Position numbers and translations under genes: made by a program. From NCBI RefSeq assembly GCF_024220175.1, contig NZ_CP098502.1:496001-560000 (forward strand): a DNA stretch of 64,000 bases, read 5' to 3'. Shown here piece by piece: positions 32,277-41,190 of the stretch. Each line of letters begins with the position of its first letter. Position 1 is the stretch's first letter. This DNA is from Paraconexibacter antarcticus. Its GTDB lineage: Bacteria; Actinomycetota; Thermoleophilia; Solirubrobacterales; Solirubrobacteraceae. The notes below the pieces were generated by a model. It did not search any database and had not been told where the DNA came from. It saw only the letters and a list, made by a program, of their open reading frames with translations.

Positions 32277-32733
32277 GGGGCCGGAGGCGACGGGGCCGCT
32301 GCGCTGCCTCGTCGACACGATGATCTTCGACGCGATCGTCGAGGAGCCGGCGCTGCTCGAGGCGGTCGACCGGCTGACGTCGGCCGGGACGCTGCAGCTG
32401 CTGGCCGACACGGTGAGCGTCGCGCAGGTCGCGGCCGCGCCGCCGTCCTACCACCGCACCCAGCTGCGTCGCGTGCGCGTGCTCGTCGTCCCTCCCGCGG
32501 ACACGGACCCGGTGCTCCGACCCCTCGCCGCGAGCACCGGCGTCGGGGAGCCGGACGCGCTCATCGCCGCGGCCGCCCGCGCGCAGGGGGTCCCGCTCGT
32601 CACCGAGGACGGGGACCTGCGGCGCGCGGCCGCGGTGCTGCTGCCCGACCTCGTCCTGTGGACGTGGGCCGCCGACCTGCGGCCCCGGCTCGTCGCGCTC
32701 GCGGCGGAGCTGCCGCCGCGCCGCCCTCGCTGA
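32269..32733 (+). CDS. PIN-domain protein
   Basis: 154 residues starting at GTG 32269, overlapping the P450 stop by eight bases. The four acidic residues of the PIN nuclease fold can be placed: LVDTMIFD near the N-terminus, GEPDALIAAAARAQG in the middle and VTEDGDLRRAA toward the end. VapC-type toxins share this fold, but no small antitoxin gene precedes it, since the upstream neighbour is a P450. It may be a solitary RNase or a degenerate toxin. Translational coupling to a P450 is odd and may simply reflect gene crowding. Confidence 0.7.
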   Translation: MPEGPEATGPLRCLVDTMIFDAIVEEPALLEAVDRLTSAGTLQLLADTVSVAQVAAAPPSYHRTQLRRVRVLVVPPADTDPVLRPLAASTGVGEPDALIAAAARAQGVPLVTEDGDLRRAAAVLLPDLVLWTWAADLRPRLVALAAELPPRRPR

Positions 32734-32784
32734 CCGCGTCGCCCGGCCCGCGCGCGGGCGCCGCGGACGTGGGACGATGGCGCC

Positions 32785-33255
32785 GTGTCCAACCGCGGGG
32801 TCACGAGCGCCGGCCTCCTGCTCTACCGTCGCCGGGAGGGGAGGCTCGAGGTGCTCATCGCCCACATGGGCGGCCCCTTCTGGGCCCGGAAGGACCGCGG
32901 CGCCTGGTCGATCATCAAGGGCCAGTACACCGCGCCCGAGACCCCCTTCCAGGCGGCCTGCCGCGAGTTCGCCGAGGAGACGGGCAGTGCGCCGCCGGAC
33001 GGGGAGGCGCTGCCGCTCGGCGAGGTCGTCCAGGGCTCGGGCAAGCGCGTGACCGCCTGGGCGATCGAGAGCGACTTCGATCCCGCGACGATCGTGAGCC
33101 AGACGTTCACGGCGGAGTGGCCGCCGCGCTCCGGGCAGATGCAGGAGTTCCCCGAGATCGACCGCGCCGCGTGGTTCGACACCGAGACGGCGAAGGAGAA
33201 GCTCGTCCGCGCGCAGGCGGCGTTCGTCGATCGCCTCTGCCGCCGCGTGGCCTGA
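32785..33255 (+). CDS. Nudix hydrolase
   Basis: 156 residues from GTG 32785. The Nudix box is present at about residues 51-73 (GQYTAPETPFQAACREFAEETG, matching GX5EX7REXXEEXG; written here as family pattern), preceded by the typical TSAGLLLYRRREGRLEVLIAH strand and WSIIKGQ. It resembles the subgroup of actinobacterial DUF-type Nudix proteins with WxDTETAKEKLVRAQAAFVDRL at the end, often annotated as predicted NTP pyrophosphohydrolase. Substrate not determinable. Confidence 0.9.
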   Translation: MSNRGVTSAGLLLYRRREGRLEVLIAHMGGPFWARKDRGAWSIIKGQYTAPETPFQAACREFAEETGSAPPDGEALPLGEVVQGSGKRVTAWAIESDFDPATIVSQTFTAEWPPRSGQMQEFPEIDRAAWFDTETAKEKLVRAQAAFVDRLCRRVA

Positions 33256-33295
33256 GCGCCGGCCGGTTTCGCGGCGGGAGTACGCTCGAAGGGCG

Positions 33296-33541
33296 ATGCC
33301 ACCCGCCCCCGTGCCCGGTCCCGACGAGCTCGCCCACCTGCGGGCGGACGCCCGGTACGCGCGGGAGCGGCTCGCGCTCTACCGCGCCAAGGCCTACGGC
33401 ATGCGCGAGACGAGCCCGGTGCGGATGCGCGAGCTCGAGCGGCGCGCCGAGCAGACCGCCGAGCGCCTGGCGGCGGCCGAGCGCGCGGCGGCGCCGGCCG
33501 CGCCGGATCCCGGGGCCTCGGCCACGCCGGACGGCGGCTGA
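33296..33541 (+). CDS. Small hypothetical helical protein
   Basis: 81 residues from ATG 33296. Mostly one charged alpha-helical stretch (DELAHLRADARYARERLALYRAKAYG, then RMRELERRAEQTAERLAAAERAA) with a Pro/Ala-rich tail. No domain recognised. It ends two bases before the convergent SDR gene and starts 40 bases after the Nudix gene, with which it may be co-transcribed. Confidence 0.6.
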   Translation: MPPAPVPGPDELAHLRADARYARERLALYRAKAYGMRETSPVRMRELERRAEQTAERLAAAERAAAPAAPDPGASATPDGG

Positions 33542-33543
33542 GC

Positions 33544-34407
33544 TCAGGCCGTCGTCGGCTGCTCCTCGCCCTCGCGGGCGTCGAAGGCCTCGGCCAGGGC
33601 ACGGGCCTCCGGGTTGCGCTCCATCCAGGCGTCCCCGAGCGGCCCGAGGACGCCGCGGAGGACCGACATGACCGTCCAGCGCCGCGGCCGGATGACCCGC
33701 GGGGCCCGGCGTTCGATACCGGCGACGATCGCCTCGCCCGCCTCGCGCGGCTGCAGGCGCTTGCGCAGCGGGCGCGGGATGAGCTCCATGAGCCGGTCCG
33801 ACAGCGGGTCGGCGTCGATCGCGCGCCTGACCATCTCGGTGTCGATGAAGCCGAAGTAGGCGACCGTGGCGCTCGCGCCCTTCGGCGCCAGCTCCACCCG
33901 CAGCGCCCGCCCGAACTGCTCCACGCCGGCCTTCGCCATCGCGTACGGGGACGCGCCGACGCCGTTCGTGAACGCGTAGATCGAGGACACGACGACGACG
34001 TGACCCTGCCGGGCGACGATCTGCGGCAGCGCCGCCTCGACCGTCCGCACGACCCCGTGGAGGTTCACCTCGAGGACCCGGTCGAAGGCCTCCGTCGACG
34101 TCGCCCGGAAGCTCGCGCCGCGGGACGCGATCCCCGCGTTGGCGACCACGACGTCGAGGCCGCCGAAGCGCTCGACCGTCGTCGCGACGACGCGCTGCAT
34201 CGCGCCGCGGTCGGTGACGTCGACCGCGAGGCCGAGCGCCCGGGTGTCGTGCAGGCGGGCGGCCGCCGCGTCGGCGGCGCCCTGGTCGAGGTCGGCGACG
34301 ACCACCGACGCGCCGCGCTCGATGAGCGCCTGGGCCGTCGCGAAGCCGATGCCGCGGGCCGCGCCGGTGACGAGTGCCACTTTGCCGTTCAGGTCGTAGA
34401 GCGTCAT
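33544..34407 (-). CDS. Short-chain dehydrogenase/reductase
   Basis: 287 residues, classical SDR. Cofactor motif TGAARGIGF at about 14-22, acidic Asp in VVADLD (NAD preference), NAG in VVANAG at about 90, and the catalytic Ser-Tyr-Lys in VVSSIYAF (near 141) and SPYAMAKAG (Tyr near 154, Lys four residues later). The C-terminus is extended by about 60 residues (VIRPRRWTVMSVLRGVLGPLGDAW), as in mycobacterial SDRs that act on lipids or steroids. Divergent from a P450; the shared 55-base region has a 16-base palindrome. Confidence 0.92.
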   Translation of the reverse strand: MTLYDLNGKVALVTGAARGIGFATAQALIERGASVVVADLDQGAADAAAARLHDTRALGLAVDVTDRGAMQRVVATTVERFGGLDVVVANAGIASRGASFRATSTEAFDRVLEVNLHGVVRTVEAALPQIVARQGHVVVVSSIYAFTNGVGASPYAMAKAGVEQFGRALRVELAPKGASATVAYFGFIDTEMVRRAIDADPLSDRLMELIPRPLRKRLQPREAGEAIVAGIERRAPRVIRPRRWTVMSVLRGVLGPLGDAWMERNPEARALAEAFDAREGEEQPTTA

Positions 34408-34430
34408 GTGAGCACCCTCTCACACGAGGA

Positions 34431-34446
34431 CTGGCCAGCCGGCCAG
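34431..34446. promoter_or_regulatory. Palindrome between divergent SDR and P450 genes
   Basis: CTGGCC-AGCC-GGCCAG, a perfect 6-base inverted repeat in the only intergenic space (34408-34462) from which both genes can be transcribed. Size and place suit a TetR-type operator controlling both; no such regulator is adjacent. Confidence 0.4.
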
Positions 34447-34468
34447 GATCCGGGTTAGGCTCGTGCCC

Positions 34469-35704
34469 ATGCCGACCGAGAGCACGCCCCTCGACGAGAT
34501 CCTCATGACCGAGCGCGAGCTGTGGGTCGACGGGCCGCCCGTCGAGACCTTCGCGCGGCTGCGGCGCGAGTGCCCCGTCCACTGGACCTCGCACATCTCC
34601 GACTACCGGCCCGAGCCGGGCTACTGGTCGGTGACGACGCAGGAGGACATCCACACCGTCAGCCGCGACTGGCAGACGTACTCCTCCGAGCTCGGCGGCA
34701 TCACCGCGGTGAGCGAGTCGGTCATGCCGCTCGAGCTCACCCGCGCGATGTTCATCGGGATGGACCCGCCGAAGCACGATCGGCTCAAGGCGCTCTTCCA
34801 GCGCGGCTTCACCCCGAAGCGGATCGCCGACCACGAGGCGACGATCCGCGCGATCGTCACCCAGGTGCTCGACGGGCTCGCGGGCCGCGACCGCGTCGAC
34901 CTCGTCACCGACGTCGCGCAGCCGGTCGTCTCCCGGGTCATCGGGTCGTTCATGGGGATCCCGCCGGAGGACGACGAGATCTGGGCGCGGCTCATGAACA
35001 CCGTGCTCGGCGCCGGCGACCCCGACATCAACCCCGAGGGCGTCTCGACGGTCATGGAGCGCGACGTCCCGGAGATCTTCGAGCGCTGCCGTGCGCTCAT
35101 CGCCGCCCGGCGCGTCGCGCCGAGCGACGACCTGACGAGCGTCCTCGTGCACGCCGAGGTCGACGGCCACACGCTCGAGGAGCACGAGATCGTCATGGGC
35201 TTCTTCCTCCTCATGGCGGCGGGCAACGACTCGACGAAGGCGACGTACTGCAGCGGGATGCGCGCGCTCATGGAGCATCCGGAGGAGCGCGCGAAGGTCC
35301 TCGCCGACCCGGGTCTCGTACCCGGCGTCGTCGAGGAGTCGCTGCGGATGTTCCCGGCCTTCGCGCACTTCCGCCGCACCGCGACGCGCGACACCGAGCT
35401 CCACGGGCAGCCGATCCGCGAGGGCGAGAAGGTCGTCATGTGGTACGTCTCGTCCGGCCGCGACGAGAGCGTCTACGAGGACCCGGACCGCTTCGACGTC
35501 GAGCGCAACCCCGTGCACCAGGCGTTCGGAGCGGGTGGGCGGCACTACTGCCTCGGGACGGCGCTCGCGCGGCTCGAGCTGCGGCTCCTGTTCGAGGAGA
35601 CGCTCGCGCGCTACCCGCGGATGGCGATCGACGGCGTCCCGCGCCCCGTCGAGTCGCCGTTCGCGAACCAGCTGAAGACGTTCCCCGTCCGGCTGGAGGG
35701 CTGA
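34469..35704 (+). CDS. Cytochrome P450 (CYP125/142-like group)
   Basis: 411 residues from ATG 34469 (GTG 34463 is six bases upstream in frame). Motifs: MDPPKHDRLKALFQRGFTPKRI in the C-helix region, I-helix MAAGNDSTKATY (about 250-261), K-helix ESLRMFPAFAHFRR and heme loop FGAGGRHYCLGTALAR with the ligand Cys near 362. The I-helix has Asp-Ser in place of the usual Glu-Thr pair, which still offers an acid and a hydroxyl. Overall pattern is like steroid or terpene hydroxylases of actinobacteria. Followed three bases later by an amidase, so probably an operon; divergent SDR may act on the same compound. Confidence 0.93.
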   Translation: MPTESTPLDEILMTERELWVDGPPVETFARLRRECPVHWTSHISDYRPEPGYWSVTTQEDIHTVSRDWQTYSSELGGITAVSESVMPLELTRAMFIGMDPPKHDRLKALFQRGFTPKRIADHEATIRAIVTQVLDGLAGRDRVDLVTDVAQPVVSRVIGSFMGIPPEDDEIWARLMNTVLGAGDPDINPEGVSTVMERDVPEIFERCRALIAARRVAPSDDLTSVLVHAEVDGHTLEEHEIVMGFFLLMAAGNDSTKATYCSGMRALMEHPEERAKVLADPGLVPGVVEESLRMFPAFAHFRRTATRDTELHGQPIREGEKVVMWYVSSGRDESVYEDPDRFDVERNPVHQAFGAGGRHYCLGTALARLELRLLFEETLARYPRMAIDGVPRPVESPFANQLKTFPVRLEG

Positions 35705-35707
35705 CCG

Positions 35708-37189
35708 TTGCGCTACGACGAGTACCGGGCCCACGACGGGCTCGGCCTCGCGGCGCTCGTCGCCGCGAAGGAGGTCACGGCCGCGGAGCTGCTCGACGTC
35801 GCCCAGGCGCGCGCCGCCGAGGTCGCGCCGAAGCTCGGCAGCGTCATCGTCCGCGACATGGACGCGCAGGCGCGCGGCCGGCTCGAGGAGCCGCTCGACG
35901 GCCCCTACGCCGGCGTCCCGTTCGTCATCAAGGACCTCGCACAGGACTACGCCGGGCTGCCGACGTCGTCCGGCTGCCGGGCGCTCGCCGCGCTCCCGAT
36001 GCCCGAGCACGCAACGGTCGTGCAGCGCTGGCTCGACGCGGGGCTCGTCGTGTTCGGCAAGACGAACACCCCGGAGTTCGGGGCGAAGGGCATCACGGAG
36101 CCCGACCTCTTCGGCCCGGCCCGCAACCCGTGGGACCCGTCGCGTACCCCCGGCGGCTCGTCGGGTGGCTCGGCGGCGGCGGTCGCCGCGGGCATCGTCC
36201 CGGTCGCCGGAGCGAGCGACGGCGGCGGCTCGATCCGCATCCCCGCCGGCTGCTGCGGGCTCTTCGGCCTGAAGCCGGGGCGCGGCATCGTCCCGTCGGG
36301 GCCGCGGACCGGCGAGACGCTGCACGGCTCGGTGACGCAGGGCGTCCTCTCGCGGTCGGTCCGCGACACCGCCGCGATGCTCGACGTCATCGCCGGGACG
36401 GACGCCGTGGCACCGTTCCACGCCGCCGGCCCGGACGCGACGTACGCCGCGCTCGCGACCGCCGACCCCGGGCAGCTGCGGATCGGCTTCGTCTCGGCGT
36501 CGGCGCTGACGCCGGACCCGCACCCGGAGGCGGTCGCTGCCGTCGAGGGGGCGGCCCGGCTGCTCGAGTCGCTCGGCCACGAGGTCGAGCCGGTCGCCTC
36601 GCCGGTCGACGACCGCGCCGTCGCCCGCGACTTCCTCACGACGTGGTTCGTCCACTGCGCCCTCACCGTCGCGGAGGTGCGGCGGGTCACCGGCTGCGGC
36701 GACGAGGGCTTCGAGGAGGACACGCTGCTCATGGCCGCGCTCGGGCGGGCGGTCTCCGGCGTCGAGCACGAGCGGGCCATCGAGCGGCGTCATGAGCACG
36801 TCCGTGCGCTCGCGGCCTTCCACGGCCGCTACGACCTCCTGCTGACCCCGACGCTCGCGCAGCCGCCCGTGAAGGTCGGCGCGCTCGACACGCCGCTGCT
36901 CGCGCGGCTCGGCGCGAAGGTCCTGCTGAAGACGCGGACGACGGGCGTCCTCCCGCACCTCGGCGTCGTCGAGCAGGTCATCGACGCGAACCTCGGCTGG
37001 GTCCCGTTCACCCAGCTCGCGAACCTCACCGGGCGGCCGGCCGCGAGCCTCCCGCTCCACTGGACCGCCGACGGGGTCCCCCTCGGCGTGCAGGTCGTCG
37101 GGCGCCTCGGGTCCGAGGGGACGCTGCTCGCACTCGCGACGCAGCTCGAGGCGGCTCAGCCGTGGGCGGAGCGGCAGCCGGTGCTCTGA
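35708..37189 (+). CDS. Amidase signature family enzyme
   Basis: 493 residues from TTG 35708, which has GGAGGG seven bases upstream (35695-35700). The amidase triad is complete: Lys in VIKDLAQ (about 76), cis-Ser in TPGGSSGGSAAA (about 148) and Ser nucleophile in SDGGGSIRIPA (about 174). It hydrolyses amide (or ester) bonds of small molecules or linear/cyclic amides; resemblance to GatA is only at the fold level as no gatB or gatC is nearby. Start three bases after the P450 stop indicates co-transcription; the pair plus the SDR may form a catabolic or modifying set. Confidence 0.92.
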   Translation: MRYDEYRAHDGLGLAALVAAKEVTAAELLDVAQARAAEVAPKLGSVIVRDMDAQARGRLEEPLDGPYAGVPFVIKDLAQDYAGLPTSSGCRALAALPMPEHATVVQRWLDAGLVVFGKTNTPEFGAKGITEPDLFGPARNPWDPSRTPGGSSGGSAAAVAAGIVPVAGASDGGGSIRIPAGCCGLFGLKPGRGIVPSGPRTGETLHGSVTQGVLSRSVRDTAAMLDVIAGTDAVAPFHAAGPDATYAALATADPGQLRIGFVSASALTPDPHPEAVAAVEGAARLLESLGHEVEPVASPVDDRAVARDFLTTWFVHCALTVAEVRRVTGCGDEGFEEDTLLMAALGRAVSGVEHERAIERRHEHVRALAAFHGRYDLLLTPTLAQPPVKVGALDTPLLARLGAKVLLKTRTTGVLPHLGVVEQVIDANLGWVPFTQLANLTGRPAASLPLHWTADGVPLGVQVVGRLGSEGTLLALATQLEAAQPWAERQPVL

Positions 37190-37298
37190 GCAGGGCGCGG
37201 CGCGCCGCAGCGTCGCCGAGTGACAACCTGCGCAGGAGGGGTCTGCGTCAGCTGTCAGTCGGCGGGGTCGGGCGCGTCGGCGGGACCCTGGGCCGGCG

Positions 37299-38366
37299 TC
37301 AGGCGGCGGTGCCCGCCGGGGTCGCTGCCGCGCGGGCGGCGAGGCCCTCGCGGACGAGCGGCGCGACCGCGGTCCCGAGCAGCTCGGTCGACCGCAGGAC
37401 CGCGTCGTGGTCCATCGGGCCGAGCGCCGTCTGCATGAGGAAGCGGGAGTGCCCGAACGCCTCGTGGTGGCGGAGGATCTTGTCCGCGACGGTCCGCGGG
37501 CTCCCCACGAGCAGGTGGCCGTCCGGCGACAGCCCCGCCTCGTACTGCGCGCGGGTGAGGGGCGGCCAGCCGCGCTCGCGCCCGATCTGGTCGATCATCC
37601 GGCGGTACGGGTCCAGGAACGTGCGGGCGGCGGTCTCGTCGTCCTCGGCGACGAGGCCGTGGGCGTTGATCGAGACGCCGAGCGAGGCCGCGTCGTGACC
37701 GGACTCCGCGGCGATCTTGCGGAAGCCGTGGGCGAGGTTCGCGAAGCGGACGGGCTGCCCGCCGATGATCGCGATGGCCAGCGGCAGGCCCATCTGGGCC
37801 GCGCGGACGACCGAGCCGGGGTTGCCGCCGACGGCGACCCACAGCGGCAGCGGGTCCTGCAGCGGACGGGGGTAGACGGTCGCCCCGTCGAGCGGCGCGC
37901 GGTAGCGGCCGGCCCACGTCACCCGCTCCTCCTCGCGGAGCCGCGCGAGCAGGCGGAGCTTCTCGTCGAAGAGCTCGTCGTAGTCCTCGAGGTCGAAGCC
38001 GAAGAGCGGGAAGGACTCGGTGAACGACCCGCGCCCGGCCATGATCTCCGCGCGGCCGCCGGAGACGAGGTCGAGCGTCGAGAACTCCTGGAAGACGCGA
38101 ACCGGGTCGGCGGAGCTCAGCACGGTGACCGCGCTCGTCAGGCGGATCCGCTCGGTGCGGGCGGCGACGGCGGCGAGCGCCACGGTGGGGGCGGAGACGA
38201 CGTAGTCGGCGCGGTGGTGCTCGCCGAGGCCGAAGACGTCAAGGCCCGCGCGGTCGGCCGTCTCGGCCTCCTCGAGCAGCTGCACCATGCGGCGCCGGGA
38301 CGCCTGCGGCAGCGTCTCGCCGGCGGCGGGGACGACATCCGCGAACGTGTAGGTGCCGAGTTCCAC
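37299..38366 (-). CDS. LLM-class (luciferase-like) flavin-dependent oxidoreductase
   Basis: 355 residues from GTG 38366, giving the family-typical opening MELGTYTFADV; upstream in-frame TTG 38402 would add 12 residues. TIM-barrel features: DVFGLGEHHRADYVVSAP (near 45), ERIRLTSAVTVLSSADPVRVFQEF (near 75), RAEIMAGRGSFTESFPLFG and the conserved PLWVAVGGNPGSVVRAA segment. Uses FMNH2 or F420; reduced flavin from a separate reductase. Substrate unknown. Shine-Dalgarno GGGAGG sits too close (one base) to the GTG, so the exact start is uncertain. Confidence 0.88.
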   Translation of the reverse strand: MELGTYTFADVVPAAGETLPQASRRRMVQLLEEAETADRAGLDVFGLGEHHRADYVVSAPTVALAAVAARTERIRLTSAVTVLSSADPVRVFQEFSTLDLVSGGRAEIMAGRGSFTESFPLFGFDLEDYDELFDEKLRLLARLREEERVTWAGRYRAPLDGATVYPRPLQDPLPLWVAVGGNPGSVVRAAQMGLPLAIAIIGGQPVRFANLAHGFRKIAAESGHDAASLGVSINAHGLVAEDDETAARTFLDPYRRMIDQIGRERGWPPLTRAQYEAGLSPDGHLLVGSPRTVADKILRHHEAFGHSRFLMQTALGPMDHDAVLRSTELLGTAVAPLVREGLAARAAATPAGTAA

Positions 38367-38463
38367 GCCTCCCAGTGTACGCGATGGTGATTGCACACGC
38401 AACTACATGGGGTCGAAACCCGATAAGCGCCCAACTGGGGGACAGGAATCGGGTCCCGGCGGC

Positions 38464-40650
38464 TCAGGGGAGCGGCATGCCCCCGATGGCGCTCGTGTAG
38501 TCGAGCCACGGCAGGGAGGGCGTCAGCCCGACGGGCGGGCGGGAGAAGTCGCAGACGCCGGTCGGGAAGGCGCGCTGGAGCTTCGCCCACTCCGCGTCGG
38601 TGAAGCGCACCGGGTAGGCGGGGCGGTCGAGCGGCTTCAGCGCGCACTTGTTCGTCAGGGTCGCGACCGAGTCGCCCGCGACGATCCGCGGGCTCTTGTA
38701 CGCGCGGACGAGGAGCGGACAGCCGCCGCTCGGCGTCTCGAGCGACCCCGCCGCCTCGCAGGTGTCCTTCACGTCCGCGGGCCGGTCGCGGATGACCTTC
38801 TGCGGCAGCGTCCCGCTCGCGTGGTCGGCCTCGATCGCGGTGAGCCAGCGGTCCATCGCGAGCAGGCCCCGGGTCGAGAAGTCGAAGCCGCCGATCGACG
38901 GGGCGGGGCCCTGCCAGATGACCTGGTTCGCGTGCGTCCCGTGGGCGAGGTCCAGGCGGGCGCGCAGCGCGAAGGAGCGGAAGACGTCGTGGAGCAGCCC
39001 CTCGTCGGAACCGCGTAGGTCGATGATCGGGACGCGGTCCAGGCGCCGGGCGTCGTTGATGAGCCCCGAGCGGTAGGCGTTCCCGAGCGCCGGCTCGTCG
39101 GCCACCGTCCGCGCGGCGGTGTGCATGTCGTTGACGTCGACGCCGCCGACGCGCTCGTTGAGGTCGGCGAAGAGCGCCGGCGGCAGCGTGCCGTCGTAGA
39201 GCCCGCCGAGCCCGTACTGCACGCCGACGTTGTCGAGCGGGCGACCCGCGTAGCCGTCGCCGGGCCGGCGCCCGAAGACGTTCACGGCGGCGTCGGCGAG
39301 GGAGCAGCGGATGCCGCCCGGGTTGGACGGCGACCAGCGGTCGGCCGCCGTCGTCCCGAAGCACGCCCGCGCGGGACTCCCGAAGCCGGTCTCGTAGAGG
39401 GCGTCGAGGAGGATCGCGCTCTGGTGTGCCGGGTGGCCGTCGACGGCGGCGATCGAGATCGGGTCCCAGAGGATCCCGGGGCCCCAGCGGTCCGGGTGCT
39501 CGAGGTAGGCGCGCAGGACGTGGAGGTCGAAGAGCTGCGTCGCGCTCGACCATGCGTCGGGGAACGAGCACTGCGGCACGAGGCCGTCGTAGATCCCCGG
39601 GTAGGCGTTCGCGACCTGCTGCAACGCCATCGAGCCGCCCGAGCACCCCATGCCGATCGTGTAGCGCAGCTCGCCGTAGCGCTCGACGAAGTGCTCCTTC
39701 GCCATCTCGAGCGACTCGGCCTGGGTCACGAGATGGCAGTCGTGCCCGGCGTTGTCGAGCGCGGTGGAGAGGACGGCGAAGCCGCGCCCGAGCGCGACGG
39801 TCGGGCTCCGGGCGAGCAGGCCCTTGTCGGCGAAGGCGGAGTCGAGCGTCGTGCTCGGCGCGACGCCGGCGCCGTAGTCCAGCGAGCAGCCCTGGCCGTG
39901 GGTGATGACGAGCTTGTGGTTGAACTGGTCCTGCGGGGCCCACGGCTCCCACGGCCGACCGGGGCGGTAGAGCGTCGTGATCCGGTACTGGTCGCGGTCG
40001 AGGTAGCCGGTCTCGCTGCGGATGATGAACGGGACGCTCACGCCCTGGTCGGTTCTCGTCGTCGCGACGTCGCCCGCGGGGTGGGCCGGGTCGTACGGCA
40101 TGAAGTCGTGCCCGTTCTTCGGCATGTACGCGAAGGCGAACCGGGCGGGGGCGTCGCACTGCGCGTCGACGGCCGAGGGAGGGCAGGTCCAGGGGTGCAG
40201 CTGCGGGCCGGCGAAGAGCGGGCCGCCGGCGGGGTGGTTCGTGATCGCGAGGACGGCGGTGCGGGCGCGGCGGGCATGGGCGACGAGACGGCTGCGCCCG
40301 GGCGGCAGCCCGTCGAGGAGCGCGAGCCGCCGTCCGTCCGGCCGGACGGCGAACGCGCTCGTGACGTCGCGGCCGCCGAGCGTGACCCGGAGCGTCGCGG
40401 CGTTCACGTGCGGCGGGACGCTCACCTGCGCGAGTGTGTCGCCCGCGCTGACGAGGTCCGGGCGGCTCGACAGGACCGCGAGGCGCAGCGTCCCGAGCGG
40501 TCGCGCCCTGCGGTGGTGCTTGGAGGCCAGGCGGTGCGCCGGCGTCGCGGCCGCGGCGACCGCGGACGTGGACGCTCCGGCGAGGGCGCCGACCGTCAGG
40601 ACCGTCGTGATGAGGGCCCGCCTGAGCGGGCGACCGTGACCTCCGTGCAC
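38464..40650 (-). CDS. Secreted tannase/feruloyl-esterase-like protein (DUF6351)
   Basis: 728 residues. N-terminal signal peptide (RRALITTVLTVGALAGASTSAVAAAA), then a beta-sandwich-like domain and a large alpha/beta-hydrolase body. The nucleophile Ser is probably in IGMGCSGGSMALQQ (about 337-350), the tannase-type variant of the nucleophile elbow; a late His occurs in AHGTHANQVIW. The many cysteines (for example QGCSLDYGAG, PSGGCPLL, TGVCDFSR) are consistent with an exported, disulfide-bonded enzyme. Likely hydrolyses ester bonds in plant-derived or aromatic polymers outside the cell. Monocistronic with a palindromic upstream region. Confidence 0.85.
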   Translation of the reverse strand: MHGGHGRPLRRALITTVLTVGALAGASTSAVAAAATPAHRLASKHHRRARPLGTLRLAVLSSRPDLVSAGDTLAQVSVPPHVNAATLRVTLGGRDVTSAFAVRPDGRRLALLDGLPPGRSRLVAHARRARTAVLAITNHPAGGPLFAGPQLHPWTCPPSAVDAQCDAPARFAFAYMPKNGHDFMPYDPAHPAGDVATTRTDQGVSVPFIIRSETGYLDRDQYRITTLYRPGRPWEPWAPQDQFNHKLVITHGQGCSLDYGAGVAPSTTLDSAFADKGLLARSPTVALGRGFAVLSTALDNAGHDCHLVTQAESLEMAKEHFVERYGELRYTIGMGCSGGSMALQQVANAYPGIYDGLVPQCSFPDAWSSATQLFDLHVLRAYLEHPDRWGPGILWDPISIAAVDGHPAHQSAILLDALYETGFGSPARACFGTTAADRWSPSNPGGIRCSLADAAVNVFGRRPGDGYAGRPLDNVGVQYGLGGLYDGTLPPALFADLNERVGGVDVNDMHTAARTVADEPALGNAYRSGLINDARRLDRVPIIDLRGSDEGLLHDVFRSFALRARLDLAHGTHANQVIWQGPAPSIGGFDFSTRGLLAMDRWLTAIEADHASGTLPQKVIRDRPADVKDTCEAAGSLETPSGGCPLLVRAYKSPRIVAGDSVATLTNKCALKPLDRPAYPVRFTDAEWAKLQRAFPTGVCDFSRPPVGLTPSLPWLDYTSAIGGMPLP

Positions 40651-40698
40651 GCGCCGTCTCCCTGGACCGAACTGCTGATCAGGGCGACCGTAACGCGC

Positions 40699-40717
40699 CC
40701 GTGCAGAGATTGCACGG
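40699..40717. promoter_or_regulatory. Inverted repeat upstream of the secreted esterase
   Basis: CCGTGCA-GAGAT-TGCACGG, a perfect 7-base dyad 49 bases before the esterase start. It is flanked by two copies of the palindrome CTGATCAG (40675-40682 and 40725-40732). Likely operator(s) for a catabolite-responsive regulator; regulator unknown. Confidence 0.45.
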
Positions 40718-40728
40718 TTATCGACTGA

Positions 40729-41190
40729 TCAGCGATGCGGTGTCGCCGTTTCGGAGCCGAGCTCGTCCAGGCGGGTCAGGACGAGCGCCTGACGCTCGGC
40801 GAGCTCGTCGTCGAGCGCGGCGAGCTTCGCCTGCCGGCGACGGACGAGCGCGCGCTGGCGCTCGACGTTGAGCAGGGCGGCGCGCAGGATCTCCGCGCGG
40901 CGCTTCGTCGACGTGCCGTCGGCACGGAACTCCGCGCGGTGGGTGGCCCGCGCGTCCTCGGCGGCGACGAGCACGCGCAGCTCGTCGAGCGACACGCCGA
41001 GCAGGTCCTTCAGGCGCAGGATCGTCCGCAGCCGCTCGAGGTCCTGCTCACCGTAGGTGCGGTGGCGGCCCGAGGCGCGCTCGTCCGCGCCGGGGAGCAG
41101 GCCGATCTCCTCGTAGTAGCGGATCGTCCGCACCGTCGTGCCGGTCAGGCGGGCGAGCTCGCCGATGCGCATGTCGCCCTCCGCGCTCAT
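40729..41190 (-). CDS. MerR-family transcriptional regulator
   Basis: 153 residues from an ATG that overlaps the MFS gene's stop by four bases. Classic MerR layout: MRIGELARLTGTTVRTIRYYEEIGLL at the start, GRHRTYGEQDLERLRTILRLKDLLGVSLDEL, then a long coiled-coil helix and ALVLTRLDELG. No metal-binding Cys; likely senses an organic compound exported by the co-transcribed MFS pump. The next possible start (MRIGEL at 41172) would break the overlap but still give a complete DNA-binding domain. Confidence 0.9.
   Translation of the reverse strand: MSAEGDMRIGELARLTGTTVRTIRYYEEIGLLPGADERASGRHRTYGEQDLERLRTILRLKDLLGVSLDELRVLVAAEDARATHRAEFRADGTSTKRRAEILRAALLNVERQRALVRRRQAKLAALDDELAERQALVLTRLDELGSETATPHR

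Noticed and set aside
33107..37060. Minus-strand frame of over 1300 codons
   Set aside because: It spans antisense of P450, amidase and SDR in a wrong frame; shadow only.
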